Shown here: piece by piece, positions 1 through 8,424 of the stretch
Position numbering within the stretch: position 1 is the stretch's first letter
Layout: every line of letters starts with the position of its first letter
NCBI GenBank assembly: GCA_028818385.1
Contig: JAPPNY010000131.1
Span: 1-21,640 of the forward strand
Reading direction: 5' to 3'
From: Spirochaetaceae bacterium
Lineage (GTDB): Bacteria > Spirochaetota > Spirochaetia > SZUA-6 > Bin103
DNA length: 21,640 nt
Made by a program: the position numbers and the translations under genes
The notes under the pieces: model-generated
The model's input: the letters and a program-made list of their open reading frames with translations, nothing else
The model's database searches: none
What the model was told of the DNA's origin: nothing

Positions 1-81
1 CTACGGACAGCCGTCTGCAACCAAGGGAATCCCCGGAGTTTTGCAAGAGGCTCTTCGGTCCAGAATATCCGAGGAGGGCCG
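1..81. other. Noncoding flank after allG
   Basis: These 81 bases follow the allG stop on the minus strand. Read on minus they contain no ATG, so no next operon gene (for example an allH homologue) starts here. I see only short, weak palindromes (ACGG/CCGT near positions 3-14), not enough for a terminator call. Confidence 0.4.
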
Positions 82-1470
82 TCAGCGGAAGCTGGCGAGG
101 GCGTCGGCGAAACACGCGGCCGGCGGTGCCACCAGACCGGCGCCGATCATGCCGACACCGGCCTCGCGGTGGGCGATGCCGGTGTTGATCACCGGAAGGA
201 TGCCGCTGTCGACGACTCGCACGAGGTCGATGCCGACGGGGACGCCGCGAAAGTCCATGCCCGGCACGCGCAGCGCGTCGTGCTCGCCCACCGTGATGTC
301 ATGCATGGCTGTCGTGGTCTCGGTCGCCAGGCGCGCGCTGCCGCCGACGAACTGCACGATCGCCGGGGCCGCCGCCATCGCGAAACCGCCCAGGCCGACC
401 GTCTCGGTGATCACCGAGTCCCCCATGTCCGGCGCAGCGTCACCCGGCCCGAACCCGGGCAGGTACAGGCCGTCCACCATCTGCGCCGGACCCGTGAACC
501 AGCGATCACCCCGGCCCGCGACCTGTATGCCGAAGTCCCTGCCGTTGCGTGACATGCAGACCACCAGCGAGGAGTCTTCGATGCCGCGCGCGGCATCGGC
601 GGTGGCCTTGGCGGCCGCCATCGATATGTTCAGGTAGAAGTGATCGTTCCCGTCAAGGAACTCGAAGACCTGCCGGAGCGTCTCCGACCGCGGCGTCGTG
701 GCCGCCAGAGACGGGGCGAGGCGGCGGGTGAACAGCGACGTGGCCGCGCGGTTGCGGTTGTGCAGCTCGTCGCCCATCGCCAGCGCCTCGGCAGCCAGCG
801 TGGTGAGGTCCAGCGGACCGTGGGTCTCCAGAGCTCGCGCCAGTGACGGGGCAAGGACCTCAGCAGTCCAGCGCAGCCGATCGATGACCGGCGGGGCGAA
901 GGCGCCGTACCGCAGGACCTTGCCGAGGCCCTCGTTGAGGCTCGCGTAGGCCCGGTTGCCGAATGGCCGGTTCTCGACCACCCATACCGGCATGGAAGCG
1001 CTGGTGACGCCGGCCATGGGTCCGACCGCCGCATAGTGATGGTTGGGCGCGAACCGGACTCTGCCCGAACCCGCCAGCGCCTCGGCCGCCTTCGCGTCGC
1101 CGGCCAGACCCTCGAACTGCAGCGCACCGATCACGGCGCCGCGCATGGGGCCGATCATCGCCTCCCAGCCGAGCGGCGGCCCGGCGTGAAGGATCAGGCC
1201 GTCGCCGAGCTCCCGAATCACCTCGCCCGCGGGGCGCACGTCGACCAGGAACGGCCGGCTCCGCAGCAGCCGATCGAATGCCTGGCGATTCGGGGCATCG
1301 GTCAGGGCATCCAGGCGGCGCCGTTCGGAGACCGGCAGCGGAACGTTCTCAGGAGGGCGCCACTGCACTCCGACGACGTCGGCGCCATGCGCCCGGATCG
1401 GCGCCAGGAAGCGCTCCAGTCCGACGTTGACGACCGAGAGTGGGGCATCGAACAGGGCGCGGGCGCTCAC
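82..1470 (-). CDS. allG: Oxamate carbamoyltransferase subunit AllG (DUF1116, YlbE family)
   Basis: 462 residues with a GTG start that overlaps the allF stop by 4 nt (GTGA, 1467-1470), so the two are translationally coupled. The protein matches the DUF1116/YlbE family as I recall it: an N-terminal LHAGPP stretch (about residue 95), GPM-GA, the HH-AVGPMAGVTSASMPV segment (about 144-162), a NRAY-LNEG-GKV-R-GA block, MGDELH-RN (about 233), MGDS-ITET (about 353), and a C-terminal INTGIAH-EAG-G-IGAG block (about 428-447). Known role of the family: with AllF and AllH it forms the enzyme that moves the carbamoyl group of oxalurate to phosphate, giving oxamate and carbamoyl phosphate in anaerobic allantoin degradation. 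It is cytoplasmic. It is slightly longer than the E. coli protein (about 420 residues) through an N-terminal extension. AllH and carbamate kinase are not seen here. Confidence 0.88.
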   Translation of the reverse strand: MSARALFDAPLSVVNVGLERFLAPIRAHGADVVGVQWRPPENVPLPVSERRRLDALTDAPNRQAFDRLLRSRPFLVDVRPAGEVIRELGDGLILHAGPPLGWEAMIGPMRGAVIGALQFEGLAGDAKAAEALAGSGRVRFAPNHHYAAVGPMAGVTSASMPVWVVENRPFGNRAYASLNEGLGKVLRYGAFAPPVIDRLRWTAEVLAPSLARALETHGPLDLTTLAAEALAMGDELHNRNRAATSLFTRRLAPSLAATTPRSETLRQVFEFLDGNDHFYLNISMAAAKATADAARGIEDSSLVVCMSRNGRDFGIQVAGRGDRWFTGPAQMVDGLYLPGFGPGDAAPDMGDSVITETVGLGGFAMAAAPAIVQFVGGSARLATETTTAMHDITVGEHDALRVPGMDFRGVPVGIDLVRVVDSGILPVINTGIAHREAGVGMIGAGLVAPPAACFADALASFR

Positions 1471-2999
1471 GTTCGCACCGCCTGGACGATCCCGGCGGCG
1501 AGCATGGCCGCTTCGTGATTGGAAGCCATCACCGTGCAGCCCAGGCTCTCCAGCGCGGCGCGCTGGCGTGCGCGGTTCTGCGGGTCGGCATCGGTGCCGG
1601 TGATCGAGGCGATGATCGGGGCTCCGGGCGCCTTGCGGCGCACCGCCCGGAGCGCGGCGGCGCTGCTGCCGGCCGGGTCTTCGTGACTGCCGTGGCCGAG
1701 CACGAAGTCGAGCAGGAATACGGCTGCCTCCGGGTCATCTGCCTCCTGCAGCAGCCGGTCGTTGCGGGCGGTCGAGTCGATCATGGGATGTGGCCTGCCG
1801 CGCGTGAACAGGTCCTCACCCAGGTCGATGATGGCGTGCTCCTGCGAGCGGTACGGGTCGGCGAGCCGACTCACGCCGGGTCGGGCATGCAGCGCATGGA
1901 CCGGCCCCACCTGCCGCGCCACGACCTCGAGCGCCTCCGCTGCCAGCGTTCCGCCCCCGAACAGCCCGCGCAGATAGCGGCGCGGCGGAGCCAAGTCTGC
2001 CGAGCACGCCGCGACAACGGCCGCGAGCTCGGCAGGCGATCCCGGCTCGGGGGAGGTATCGGCGCCGGCGACCGCCACCGCCAGTCTGGCCGCGGCGGTG
2101 AGGTCGTCGGCAACCTGCACCGTTGCCGGGGCGTGATAGTCGCGTGCGCCGAGAAGCGCAGCGACTGCGGGCTTTCCGGTCGCCCCGAGTCGCTCGAGGA
2201 CGCGTGCGGCGACGCTGGCGTCCGACGGCTTGGCGACCAGGGTGACGACCTCGGTAGCCGGATCGGCCGCCAGGGCGTCGATCGCGTCGATCGCCATGAT
2301 GCCGCCCACCTCGGCGAAGAGGTCGCGCCCGCCGATGCCGACCGCCTGGCTGATGCCGCCGCCGAACCGGTCGATCAGGCACATCACTTCCTGCATGCCC
2401 GTGCCGGAGGCGCCGACCATGCCGATGCTGCCGCGCGCGACGACGTTGGCGAAGCCCAGCGGCACGCCGTTGATGACGGCGGTCCCGCAGTCGGGGCCCA
2501 TCATGAGCAGCCCCCGTTCGTGGGCCATCTCCTTCAGCGCGATCTCGTCGGCCAGCGAGACGTTGTCGGAGAACACCATCGCGTGCAGCCCCGCCTGCAG
2601 CGCCGTTGCCGCCTCCCGCGCGGCGAACTCTCCTGGAACGGAAATCAGGGCCAGGTTCGCGCTCTCGCAGACGTGGATGGCCGACCGCAGGGAACGAGGT
2701 TCGTGTCCCGATCCGTCGGGCGCGGTGTGGTCGCCATGCAGCAGCTCGCGGGCGCGCTCGGTCGCGCGCGCAGCGCTGGCCGCGTCGTCGGCGTCCACGG
2801 CGATCACCAGGTCGTGCGCTCCGGCGGAGCCCACGCTGGCCGCATCGAACCCCAGTTGTGCGATCGCCTCCCTGTTGGCGTCCGTACCCAGGACGATCAA
2901 TCCGGTCTGCACGCCGGCGAGCTCTCTGAGCTGACTGGCCACCGACATGAGGAACACGGAATCGAAGTACGCGTCGGGGACCACCGAGACCTGTTTCAT
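1467..2999 (-). CDS. allF: Oxamate carbamoyltransferase subunit AllF (FdrA, succinyl-CoA synthetase-like)
   Basis: 510 residues, ATG at 2999. FdrA proteins resemble the alpha subunit of succinyl-CoA synthetase. Visible hallmarks are MVFSDNVSL (about 141-149), the GPDCGTA motif (168-174), the MVGASGTGMQE loop (194-204) and GIGGRDLF (221-228), followed by a second Rossmann-like half (about 330-510) with LGHGSHEDPAG. The E. coli protein is about 555 residues, so this one is nearly full length. Its stop overlaps the allG start, which supports one operon and one enzyme complex: phosphorolysis of oxalurate in the ureide pathway, in the cytoplasm. Upstream is a 39-bp divergent gap to the nucleotidyltransferase gene. 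The older name 'acyl-CoA synthetase FdrA' comes from similarity only. The large open frame on the opposite strand is a shadow of this gene. Confidence 0.9.
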   Translation of the reverse strand: MKQVSVVPDAYFDSVFLMSVASQLRELAGVQTGLIVLGTDANREAIAQLGFDAASVGSAGAHDLVIAVDADDAASAARATERARELLHGDHTAPDGSGHEPRSLRSAIHVCESANLALISVPGEFAAREAATALQAGLHAMVFSDNVSLADEIALKEMAHERGLLMMGPDCGTAVINGVPLGFANVVARGSIGMVGASGTGMQEVMCLIDRFGGGISQAVGIGGRDLFAEVGGIMAIDAIDALAADPATEVVTLVAKPSDASVAARVLERLGATGKPAVAALLGARDYHAPATVQVADDLTAAARLAVAVAGADTSPEPGSPAELAAVVAACSADLAPPRRYLRGLFGGGTLAAEALEVVARQVGPVHALHARPGVSRLADPYRSQEHAIIDLGEDLFTRGRPHPMIDSTARNDRLLQEADDPEAAVFLLDFVLGHGSHEDPAGSSAAALRAVRRKAPGAPIIASITGTDADPQNRARQRAALESLGCTVMASNHEAAMLAAGIVQAVRT

Positions 3000-3038
3000 G
3001 CCGCACGCTCACGGTATATTCAACGGACGAGGCTTACC
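3000..3038. promoter_or_regulatory. Short divergent promoter region between allF and the nucleotidyltransferase gene
   Basis: Only 39 bases separate the two divergent starts. TATATT at 3015-3020 matches five of six bases of a plus-strand -10 box, but the expected -35 position (about 2992-2997, inside allF) is not recognisable. A ribosome site GGACGAGG at 3025-3032 sits 6 bases before the plus-strand ATG. Any promoter for allF must lie partly inside the neighbouring gene. The promoter call is tentative. Confidence 0.3.
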
Positions 3039-3401
3039 ATGTCGGCACGGTTCTCCACCGAGGTGCTGGATCGCGCGTTGAGGCAGAAGCGGAAGGAACG
3101 GGAACGCCGTCGTCAAGACACGTTGGCGCGTTTGCTCGACCTGCTTCCCGCCGCGCCGATTGCACTTCCGGAGGCCACCATCTTCGGTTCCATCCTGCGT
3201 CCCGGAGCCTTCGACGATCGGTCGGACGTTGATCTCGCCATTCCCCCGGTAGCACCCCGCTCGTATTTCGACCTCAAGAGCTATCTTGAGGATGGTCTGT
3301 GCCGCGTGGTCGACCTGGTCGATCTGGACGGCTGCCACTTCGCCGCTGCCATCGCTCGTGACGGTCTGAAATGGAAGAGTCCCGCTGAACTCCGTGCCTG
3401 A
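3039..3401 (+). CDS. Minimal nucleotidyltransferase (MNT-type, KNTase fold)
   Basis: 120 residues, ATG at 3039 preceded by GAGG at 3029-3032. The core motif is visible: GS at residues 50-51 followed by D63 and D65 in a SDVDLA context, the metal-binding pair of the pol-beta/KNTase superfamily, and a further VDLVDL segment (91-96) that can supply the third acidic residue. About 45 residues, mostly a charged helix rich in R and K, precede the core. In many bacteria such stand-alone MNT proteins are antitoxins that AMPylate a partner HEPN toxin. No HEPN-like gene (RxxxxH helix bundle) is seen on either side: upstream is allF on the other strand, and 3 nt downstream the mannosidase begins. It may be an orphan antitoxin, or have a partner elsewhere. 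The fold call is firm; the role is inference. Confidence 0.78.
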   Translation: MSARFSTEVLDRALRQKRKERERRRQDTLARLLDLLPAAPIALPEATIFGSILRPGAFDDRSDVDLAIPPVAPRSYFDLKSYLEDGLCRVVDLVDLDGCHFAAAIARDGLKWKSPAELRA

Positions 3402-3404
3402 CCG

Positions 3405-6400
3405 ATGAGCCGCCGCCTCAACCCTCTTCCGCAGCTCGTGGCGGACCGCCTGGCCCGCATCCAGGTGAATGTCGACCGCCGGATCTGGGCTCGGCGCGAG
3501 CTCCTGGCCGTGGACGGGAGTCCCGTGACGGACGAGATGCTCGACGGCGGGCAGGCCGCCTCCCTCGCCTATACTCCGGTCACGCCGGGCGAGCACTTCG
3601 GCGCCCCGCACGGCAGCTGGTCGCACCGATGGTTCCGCGTGCGGATTCCCGAGGCCGCCGACGCAGAGCGCGGCCGGCGCTTCCTGCGCTGGAAGTGCCA
3701 GGGGGAGACGACCGCGTTCATCGACGGCGTGCCGTGGGCCGGCCTGGATCCCGGCCATCCGACCTGCCCGCTCCCCGACGGCGCGGCCGTCCTCTACCTG
3801 GACACCGCCACTTGGCAGACTGGCATCTGGGCCTCACCGCCCCCGGAGCCGATCGGCCCGTACGGGCTGCGCTTCGACTTCGCCGAGCTGCGCATCCGCG
3901 ACCTCGCCGCCTGGGACCTGAAGTGGGACCTGGACGCGCTCCGGCAGCTCGCAGACTTGCTGATCCGGGACGAGGACGCGGGCGTCGACGCGTCGGGCCA
4001 TGGCTACCGGCCGGCATTCGACGACGTGTCGCCGCTGCTGCGCCGGCTCATGCGCGGCATCGACACATGCTGTGACGCCTGGGTGGCGGGCGGGGTGGAG
4101 GCGATGCGAGCGGCGGCGCGGGCGCTCTTCGCCGGGCTGCCTGCCGAATCCTGGCAGCCGGAGGCGGCGCTCATCGGACACGCGCACATCGACGTCGTCT
4201 GGCTGTGGCCGGAATTCGCGACGCGGCACAAGAACGTCCACTCCTTCGCCACCCAGCTCCGCATGCTGGATGCCTACCCGGAGATGGTCTTCGCCCACAG
4301 CACGCCCGCGGTGTACCGCGCGGTCCAGGAGGATGCGCCGGCCCTGATCCCGCAGATAAAACGCCAGATCGCCGCCGGCCGGTGGGAGCTGATGGGCGGC
4401 TTTGAGGTCGAGCCCGACGTGAACATGCCGGCAGGCGAGGCGCTGGCGCGCAGCGCCGTGTACGGCAACCGTTTCATCGCCGAGTTCACCGGCGCGCCGA
4501 GCGAGGTGTGCTGGATTCCCGACGTCTTCGGCTACAGCAACTGCCTGCCGCAGATCCTGCGCCTGGCGGGCATCAGCGGCTTCTACACGACCAAGATCAC
4601 CTGGTCACAGGTGTCGCGGTTCCCGTACAGCAGCTTCGTGTGGCGCGGCTCGGACGGCGAGAGCGAGGTCGTCGCCCACCTGGCCACCACCGGCTACAAC
4701 GGCCAGGTCCGGCTGGAAGAGAACCGCCGGGCGCTCCGCCGTCACCGTCAGCTCGACGTCCATGACTCGCTCCTGATCGGCACCGGCCTGGGCGACGGCG
4801 GCGGCGGCCCGAGCGAAGCGGAGGCCGAGCGCGCGCGGCGCTTCCGGGACCTGGCCGGCTCCCCGCGCCACACGTGGCGGACCAGTGCCTCCTTCTTCGC
4901 CGAGCTTGCGCGGGTGCGCGACCGCCTGCCGGTCTTCCAGGGCGAGCTCTACATGGAGGCGCACCGCGGCGTGCTCACCTCGCAGGCCGAATACAAGCGG
5001 CTCTACCGGGCGTGCGAGGTGGCGCTGCAGACCCGCGAGGCGCTGCGCGTGGCCGACGGCGGCGCACCGCTCGGCGAGCAGGCGTGGCTGCGCGTGCTGT
5101 TCGGACAATTCCACGATGCCCTTCCCGGCAGCTCGATCGCCCGCGTGTACGAAGACCTGGAGGCCGAGTTCGCCCGCATCCTGTCCCGCGAGGAAGAGGC
5201 CACGGCGGCCGAGCTGGCGAACGGCGGCGACGCCGTCGCGTTCAACCCGCTGCCCGTGCACCGCCGCGTGTACCTGGCCGATCGCGACCTGCTCCTGGAC
5301 CTGCCGCCGCTCGGCACCGCCCCGCTGGCCGAGGCGCCCGGCAGCCACGCCGCCGTGGCAGCGGAGCCGACGCGGCTCGACAACGGCATCGTGCAGGCGT
5401 CGTTCGACGGCGACGGCCAGCTCGCCGGCCTGGCCGTCGACGGCCGGCGCCTGGAGCTGAACGGCGCCGCCGGCCTGCGGCTCGGCCACGACGACCCGCA
5501 CAACTACGACGCCTGGGAGATCGACCACTACACGGCTGGGACCATGGCCCCGGTCGCCGGCCGCCTGCGGCTCGCCGCCGGGCATCGCGGGCGGCGCGGG
5601 GTGCTTGAGGGCGGGAGGCCGATCGGCGAGTCCAGCCGGGCGACGGTCCGCTACCTGCTCGATCCCGGCAGCCGCTGGCTGCTGATCGAGGTCGACATCG
5701 ACTGGCAGGAGGAGCACCGCCTGCTCCGCTACCACCTGCCGACCGGTCACCGCGGCCGCACCGCCACCTTCGGCGCACCGTTCGGCTCGATCGAGCGCCC
5801 GCAGCTTCCCGGCCGGCCGGAAGACGAGGCGATGTGGGAAGTGGCCGGCAGCCGCTGGGCCGCCGTGCACGACGACGACGGCACCGGCCTGGCGATCCTG
5901 ACCGAGGCCAAGTACGGCTTCTCCTGCTTCGACGGCGGACTGGGAGTGTCGCTGCTGAAGGCGGCCAGGCACCCGGACCCGGCGGCCGACGTCGGGCGCC
6001 ACACGATCCGCATCGCGGTCGGCCGGCACGAGCCCGCGACCCTGGGCAGCGGCCCCGACATGGTGCTGTCGACCGCCGGCGCCGCCGACGCGCTCTTCGC
6101 CCCGGTGCCGACCACCGGTGCGGGCGCGGAGCGGACCTCACCGTTCGTGCTCGAGGATCCGGGGTCGCTGTGCCCGGCGTGGGTCCTGCCGAGCGAGACT
6201 GGAAGCGGCTACGTCATCCGAGCGCACGAGACGGCCGGCCGGCGGGGCATCGCGAGGCTCCGCCTTGCCCGCCCCGCCGGCGAGGTCATGCTGGTGGACT
6301 TCCGCGAGCAGGAACTCGGTGCGCCACGGCAGATCGACGAGGCGACCTACGCCATCGACTACGTACCGTACCAGGTCGTCAGCATCCTGGTCAGGTCGCC

Positions 6401-6440
6401 TTCTTCTCGTGCCGGCTACGGCTATGATGTGTCGTGCTGA
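3405..6440 (+). CDS. Alpha-mannosidase, glycoside hydrolase family 38
   Basis: 1011 residues, ATG 3 nt after the nucleotidyltransferase stop. Family 38 enzymes are zinc-dependent retaining exo-alpha-mannosidases. Seen here: an N-terminal beta domain (about 1-245); the catalytic domain opening with GHAHIDVVWLWP (H261 and D263 fit the zinc-binding His-x-Asp); WIPDVFGY with D373 as the likely nucleophile; the helical middle domain with QFHDALPGSS (H570 as a further zinc ligand); and a long C-terminal beta region (about 630-1000). Length is typical of bacterial and class II enzymes. There is no signal peptide, so it is probably cytoplasmic and acts on imported mannosides or mannose-containing oligosaccharides. 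It has the very high GC of the resident genome. No sugar transporter or regulator is adjacent, so the natural substrate cannot be told. Confidence 0.92.
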   Translation: MSRRLNPLPQLVADRLARIQVNVDRRIWARRELLAVDGSPVTDEMLDGGQAASLAYTPVTPGEHFGAPHGSWSHRWFRVRIPEAADAERGRRFLRWKCQGETTAFIDGVPWAGLDPGHPTCPLPDGAAVLYLDTATWQTGIWASPPPEPIGPYGLRFDFAELRIRDLAAWDLKWDLDALRQLADLLIRDEDAGVDASGHGYRPAFDDVSPLLRRLMRGIDTCCDAWVAGGVEAMRAAARALFAGLPAESWQPEAALIGHAHIDVVWLWPEFATRHKNVHSFATQLRMLDAYPEMVFAHSTPAVYRAVQEDAPALIPQIKRQIAAGRWELMGGFEVEPDVNMPAGEALARSAVYGNRFIAEFTGAPSEVCWIPDVFGYSNCLPQILRLAGISGFYTTKITWSQVSRFPYSSFVWRGSDGESEVVAHLATTGYNGQVRLEENRRALRRHRQLDVHDSLLIGTGLGDGGGGPSEAEAERARRFRDLAGSPRHTWRTSASFFAELARVRDRLPVFQGELYMEAHRGVLTSQAEYKRLYRACEVALQTREALRVADGGAPLGEQAWLRVLFGQFHDALPGSSIARVYEDLEAEFARILSREEEATAAELANGGDAVAFNPLPVHRRVYLADRDLLLDLPPLGTAPLAEAPGSHAAVAAEPTRLDNGIVQASFDGDGQLAGLAVDGRRLELNGAAGLRLGHDDPHNYDAWEIDHYTAGTMAPVAGRLRLAAGHRGRRGVLEGGRPIGESSRATVRYLLDPGSRWLLIEVDIDWQEEHRLLRYHLPTGHRGRTATFGAPFGSIERPQLPGRPEDEAMWEVAGSRWAAVHDDDGTGLAILTEAKYGFSCFDGGLGVSLLKAARHPDPAADVGRHTIRIAVGRHEPATLGSGPDMVLSTAGAADALFAPVPTTGAGAERTSPFVLEDPGSLCPAWVLPSETGSGYVIRAHETAGRRGIARLRLARPAGEVMLVDFREQELGAPRQIDEATYAIDYVPYQVVSILVRSPSSRAGYGYDVSC

Positions 6441-6471
6441 ACGCTCCGGACCGGCCATCGAGCGTACCGCC

Positions 6472-7815
6472 ATGAGACTGGACACGATCACCGTGCGGAA
6501 CTTCCGTTGCTTCCGCGAGCGCCAGGTCGCGCGTCTTGGCCCGCTCACCCTGCTCGTCGGCGACAACAGCACCGGCAAGACGTCATTCCTGGCCCTGATT
6601 CGTGCCTTGTGGGACGTAGCCGTCGGACACAGGGTGCCGGATTTCAAGGAAGACCCGTATGACTTGGGCAGTTTCGAGGAGATCGCCCACCACCGGGGCG
6701 GGCGCGGTGGCCACGCCGAGACATTCGAGGCCGAGTTCGACCTCGGCGACTTTCACTTCGCCGCAACCTTCGGCCGGCACGGGACAGCGCCGGTTCCGGT
6801 ACGCAAGGCGCTCAGGAGCGGGGATCTCTGGATTGAGGAGCGTTGGGGACAGGATCGGCTGTCATCGTTGCGGGTAGGTAATGCGCGCGGTGCCTGGGAG
6901 CTCGGCGTGCCGGATCAACGCAGAACGTCGGTATCGATAGACGATCGCTTTGCCACCTCGCTCCTCGCGTTCGCGCTGTCGGGCGAGCGCCCTGCCGCAG
7001 CATCTCTCGGCGGTGCCTGTTCGGCGGGCGGCTCCACATCGTTCACGAAGGCGGACGAGAAGCAGCTCAACGAACTCGCCGCATCCTGGCACCTCGTTCC
7101 GCCACGCTACCCCGCATTGCGGCCGTTCGCCAGTGCCCCGGTTCGTTCCAAGCCGCGTCGGACGTACGATCCGCGGCGCCCCACCGCGGACGCGGAGGGG
7201 GACTACATCCCAATGTACCTTGCCGAAGTCTACTTCCAGGACCGGGAGGAGTGGGAACGGCTCAAGGTCATGCTTGAGCGATTCGGGCAGTCAGCCGGTC
7301 TGTTCGACGAGGTCTCCATCAAGCAGCTTGGGCGAAAGGAGAGCGAGCCGTTTCAAGTGCACGTTCGGAAGTACAGTGGCAAGCTGAAGGGGCCGCAGCG
7401 CAACCTGATCGATGTCGGCTACGGTGTCAGCCAGGTGTTGCCGGTCATATTCGAAATCCTGCGCAACCGGCGCCTGAAGACGGCTCCATTGCTGCTGTTG
7501 CAGCAGCCGGAAGTCCATCTTCATCCGAGCGCCCAGGCGGCGCTCGGTAGCTTGTTCTGTCAGAGCGCCAGCCAACATAGTCAGTTGGTGGTGGAGACCC
7601 ATAGCGACCATCTGCTCGACCGTGTGCGGATGGACGTCCGCGATCGGGCCACGACGCTGCATCCGGACGACGTGTCCATTCTGTTCTTCGAACGCGACCG
7701 GCTCGACGTGCGGATTCACTCGCTGCGAATCGATGATCAGGGCAACGTACTGGGTGCACCGAGCGGTTACCGGCAGTTCTTCATGGACGAGACTCGAAGG
7801 TCACTGGGACTGTAG
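6472..7815 (+). CDS. ABC-type AAA ATPase of the AAA_15/AAA_21 (OLD/DUF3696-like) class, partner of the PIN protein
   Basis: 447 residues from the ATG at 6472, where the protein opens with the typical ITVRNFRCF strand. In-frame ATGs at 6424 and 6427 are possible, but the residues they add look unrelated. Walker A is GDNSTGKTS (30-38). A long, variable middle (about 60-310) holds no recognisable domain. A signature-like YGVSQVLPV lies at 317-325, Walker B LLLLQQPEVHLHP at 340-352, and the switch ETHSDHLLDR at 375-384. The C-terminal tail resembles DUF3696 ATPases. Such single-head, SMC/RecF-like ATPases are the sensor or regulator subunit in several phage-defence systems, paired with a nuclease. 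The stop lies 3 nt before the PIN gene, strongly suggesting a functional pair. Composition is lower in GC than the mannosidase, consistent with horizontal gain. The biochemical role is inference. Confidence 0.85.
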   Translation: MRLDTITVRNFRCFRERQVARLGPLTLLVGDNSTGKTSFLALIRALWDVAVGHRVPDFKEDPYDLGSFEEIAHHRGGRGGHAETFEAEFDLGDFHFAATFGRHGTAPVPVRKALRSGDLWIEERWGQDRLSSLRVGNARGAWELGVPDQRRTSVSIDDRFATSLLAFALSGERPAAASLGGACSAGGSTSFTKADEKQLNELAASWHLVPPRYPALRPFASAPVRSKPRRTYDPRRPTADAEGDYIPMYLAEVYFQDREEWERLKVMLERFGQSAGLFDEVSIKQLGRKESEPFQVHVRKYSGKLKGPQRNLIDVGYGVSQVLPVIFEILRNRRLKTAPLLLLQQPEVHLHPSAQAALGSLFCQSASQHSQLVVETHSDHLLDRVRMDVRDRATTLHPDDVSILFFERDRLDVRIHSLRIDDQGNVLGAPSGYRQFFMDETRRSLGL

Positions 7816-7818
7816 TCG

Positions 7819-8289
7819 ATGTGCGCGATTCTCGATGCCGACGTCGCTCATCAAGTGTTTGGCAAGGAGCGTCCACCGGCTGGAGAAGCGTTCTTTGACT
7901 GGATCAATTCGGGAGGCATGAGACTCGTTGTCGGTGGAAAGCTGCTCGAGGAACTCGATAACGACGCACGATTTCGTGTCTGGAGGCAGCAGGCTTCCCA
8001 AGCGGGAAGAGTCGGAATCTTCGATGCGCGGCGAGTCGAGTCAAGGGCGGCTGACTTGCGGAACGAAGGTGCCTGCCGATCCAACGATCTGCATGTGCTC
8101 GCCTTGGCCCAGGTGAGCGGTGCGCGTCTCTTGTACTCGAACGACTTGTCCTTGCACCAGGACTTCGGTAACCAACAGCTCATCAACAATCCGCGGGGCA
8201 AGATCTACTCCACCCATGCCGGCGGACAACTGCGGGACAGTCACAGGCGGCTGCTGCGGCGCAACGACCTGTGCCGTGGCGGGTCGTAG
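7819..8289 (+). CDS. PIN-like domain putative nuclease, partner of the AAA ATPase
   Basis: 156 residues, ATG 3 nt after the ATPase stop. The protein begins with a beta strand ending in an acidic residue (ILDAD, D6 or D8), has VVGGKLLEEL (E44/E45), then SND at 88-90 within SNDLHVLALA, and a second SND at 107-109 before LSLHQDF. This order of four acidic positions, with the ALA--SGARLLYSND strand, is that of PIN-fold RNases. It differs from ordinary VapC toxins in its longer C-terminal tail (about 117-156, basic, ending in RRLLRRND). There is no antitoxin-like small protein beside it; the ATPase takes that place. Likely an RNA- or DNA-cutting effector held or activated by the ATPase. The fold is my reading of the motifs, and the nuclease activity and target are inference. 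Confidence 0.72.
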   Translation: MCAILDADVAHQVFGKERPPAGEAFFDWINSGGMRLVVGGKLLEELDNDARFRVWRQQASQAGRVGIFDARRVESRAADLRNEGACRSNDLHVLALAQVSGARLLYSNDLSLHQDFGNQQLINNPRGKIYSTHAGGQLRDSHRRLLRRNDLCRGGS

Positions 8290-8409
8290 TGTCAGATGAC
8301 GTACCTGCGTCTCATCACGGGCGGTCGAGTTCGTCGTTCGGTTTCGGTGGCGATCAGGGAAGATGGCCGCCCGGACGATCAGCGCGTACACTGATGGCGA
8401 CGTTCCGAG

Positions 8410-8415
8410 AAGGAG
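8410..8415 (+). promoter_or_regulatory. Ribosome binding site of the peptide-binding protein gene
   Basis: AAGGAG lies 9 bases before the ATG at 8425 and fixes this start. It is one of the strongest ribosome sites in the window, fitting a highly made binding protein. The rest of the 135-base gap after the PIN gene shows no convincing promoter or terminator. Confidence 0.7.
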
Positions 8416-8424
8416 CTTTCTGCC

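Noticed and set aside
1440..3401. A 653-codon open frame on plus running antisense to allF
   Set aside because: Only its last 120 codons, from the ATG at 3039, show a real family (nucleotidyltransferase). The rest is the mirror of a conserved allF gene in high-GC DNA and has low-complexity R/G/A-rich composition.
4605..6029. A long minus-strand open frame opposite the alpha-mannosidase
   Set aside because: It is a high-GC shadow: the plus strand there encodes conserved family 38 motifs, and the antisense protein shows no domain.
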